Origin: an uncultured Bacteroides sp.
GTDB taxonomy: Bacteria; Bacteroidota; Bacteroidia; Bacteroidales; Bacteroidaceae
Length of the DNA stretch: 64,000 nt
Assembly (NCBI GenBank): GCA_900552075.1
Contig: URYL01000001.1
Span: 62,001-126,000, forward strand
Direction of reading: 5' to 3'
In this document: positions 62,974-64,000 of the stretch, piece after piece
How the letters are laid out: each line of letters starts with the position of its first letter
Position numbering within the stretch: position 1 is the stretch's first letter
Made by a program: the position numbers and the translations under genes
Notes under the pieces: generated by a model
Told to the model about the DNA's origin: nothing
Database searches by the model: none
Seen by the model: only the letters and a program-made list of their open reading frames with translations

Positions 62974-63861
62974 TCAGAACAAAACGATTCCTACGGACAA
63001 TGCGCTAAACTCAGGGCCATAAGTAGAATCAAGCACCTTGCATGGACTGTATTTCACATAAAAGCCTACGGTCTTATAACCGACAGAAGCCTGAAGATCG
63101 ACGGTCACCGGAGTCTGATGGATATTGCTGTCGGTCAATTTATATTCCTTTCCATCCAACTTATACCGTGTTTTCAAGCTGGCATGCGTGTTGAAGTTGA
63201 CAATGGCTCCCACACTAAAGTTGAAATTATGCTTTGTTTTATGAGTCAGCATCACCGGCACGGCCCAACTAAACACTTTGATACGCGAGAACTGAATATC
63301 GGCCCCTTCAGGATAATTCCCCACGTACATGTCACTTCCTGCCTCCTTTATAAAACGCTGCTTTCCGGTCATCCGATAATTACGCCAGCTGCAGGCCACT
63401 CCAATGGAGAAAGAAGTCTCCGTAGCCCACGGATAATACTCCCACCCTACTGTCGGCGTCATAATTTCCCACGACGACCCCATGCTGACATCCATGTTCT
63501 CGGGAGCGCCCTGTACACAGGAAAGTCCTATCTTCAGGTTTTTCACCACCAGCTGGTTCTGGTGATGCTTTCGTTCCGACGTCCGCTTTCTGAACGGAAT
63601 GTGGAAATCCCAGTTACCGCTGCGTTCCTTTGTCACCGACACGTCTGAGGAAGACATCTCCACCTCACGGACATAACGGAAATTCGGATTATCTTCCTTC
63701 CCCTCCACTTCTACCGTGAAACGACTGCCCGATTCGGTAATCTTCACCTGCTCAGGTTTCTGTATACACATCACATTTTCCACCTTCAGCGAATCTTCGG
63801 TCTCGGCGTATCCGCCCACTGCGGTCAGCAAGGTGACCACCAGCAAAATCATTTTTTTCAT
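62974..63861 (-). CDS. outer membrane beta-barrel protein
   Basis: 295 residues with a signal peptide (MKKMILLVVTLLTAVGGYAE). The first third has short charged beta segments; from about residue 115 the pattern is alternating amphipathic strands (FSIGVACSWRNYRM, NFNFSVGAIVNFNTHASL, VTVDLQASVGYKTVGFYVKYSP) ending in the aromatic VGIVLF, typical of small outer-membrane barrels. Specific function unknown. Same operon as the partial gene upstream (29-base gap). Confidence 0.7.
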   Translation of the reverse strand: MKKMILLVVTLLTAVGGYAETEDSLKVENVMCIQKPEQVKITESGSRFTVEVEGKEDNPNFRYVREVEMSSSDVSVTKERSGNWDFHIPFRKRTSERKHHQNQLVVKNLKIGLSCVQGAPENMDVSMGSSWEIMTPTVGWEYYPWATETSFSIGVACSWRNYRMTGKQRFIKEAGSDMYVGNYPEGADIQFSRIKVFSWAVPVMLTHKTKHNFNFSVGAIVNFNTHASLKTRYKLDGKEYKLTDSNIHQTPVTVDLQASVGYKTVGFYVKYSPCKVLDSTYGPEFSALSVGIVLF

Positions 63862-63890
63862 ATTTCTTATCGTATTTTGTTTATTTTCTA

Positions 63891-64000
63891 TTACTTGAAC
63901 ATCCGTTTCAACTCTTCCAGCGTAATTTTTCCTTCCATATACACCACGGTCACCTCCGTCTTCTTACTGCTGCCTGGAGCTACCGCAGCATTCCGATAAA
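63891..64000 (-). CDS. C-terminal part of an unidentified gene, cut by the window end
   Basis: The last 35 codons, ending TVVYMEGKITLEELKRMFK, preceded by SSKKTEV. Start lies beyond the window. The end resembles short Bacteroidota exported proteins of the DUF4252 type, but this is a guess. It is upstream of and in the same direction as the barrel gene. Confidence 0.55.
   Translation of the reverse strand, partial: YRNAAVAPGSSKKTEVTVVYMEGKITLEELKRMFK

Overview
The window reads as chromosome from a Bacteroidaceae member (Bacteroides or Phocaeicola type). The evidence is the repeated use of Bacteroidota promoter elements (TTTG, 19-20 bases, TAnnTTTG), starts without Shine-Dalgarno sequences, SusC/SusD pairs, many SPII lipoproteins, a GldE-type gene beside ssb and mutY, and the trpBEGDCFA gene order. 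No rRNA, tRNA or CRISPR array was found.

Layout. 0-12.5 kb: an eight-gene minus-strand operon (SusC, SusD, a metallopeptidase-like lipoprotein that has lost its HExxH, a DUF4302 lipoprotein, an unknown lipoprotein, a DUF4856 lipoprotein, an imelysin-like lipoprotein and a FecA-like TonB receptor), probably for uptake of iron or another metal complex. 12.7-14.3 kb: prmA and an AlkD-like gene, convergent over a shared terminator. 14.3-21.0 kb: the complete tryptophan operon trpBEGDCFA behind a clear attenuator with a 20-residue leader peptide carrying tandem Trp codons. 21.1-24.8 kb: type I asparaginase and a PhoB/PhoR-like two-component pair. 24.9-29.2 kb: an AT-rich accessory island with two unrecognised genes, a degraded gene fragment and an HNH nuclease gene between near-identical 31-base direct repeats. 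29.3-37.6 kb: minus-strand core genes (POT transporter, AsmA-like protein, phosphopantetheinyl transferase, gldE, ssb, mutY). 37.7-43.5 kb: HU, a 30-residue mS38/COX24-like ribosomal protein, RNase E/G, two secreted peptidases and a Fur-family regulator whose promoter is nested in a terminator-like dyad. 43.6-44.9 kb: a structured short transcript with a 25-codon ORF, a Pmp3-like membrane peptide and a CBM9-like protein. 45.0-53.2 kb: MFS exporter and an RND tripartite pump divergent from an AraC-type regulator. 53.5-59.9 kb: three surface lipoproteins, one a fimbrillin-like/metzincin fusion and two sharing a C-terminal domain. 60.2-64 kb: valS, a beta-barrel protein and the end of a further gene.

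The most unusual signal is non-coding. Three intergenic arrays, at about 24.8, 39.9 and 59.9 kb, each lie just after a plus-strand gene. All have a 22-base period and the same layout: a 6-base arm, 2 bases, an inverted 6-base arm, then 8 bases, with four to five units. The arm sequence is different at each locus (AGTACT, GTCACG/CGTGTC, AACGCA/TGCGTT). Conserved geometry with locus-specific words does not fit a mobile repeat, a CRISPR or an ordinary terminator, and I know of no name for it.
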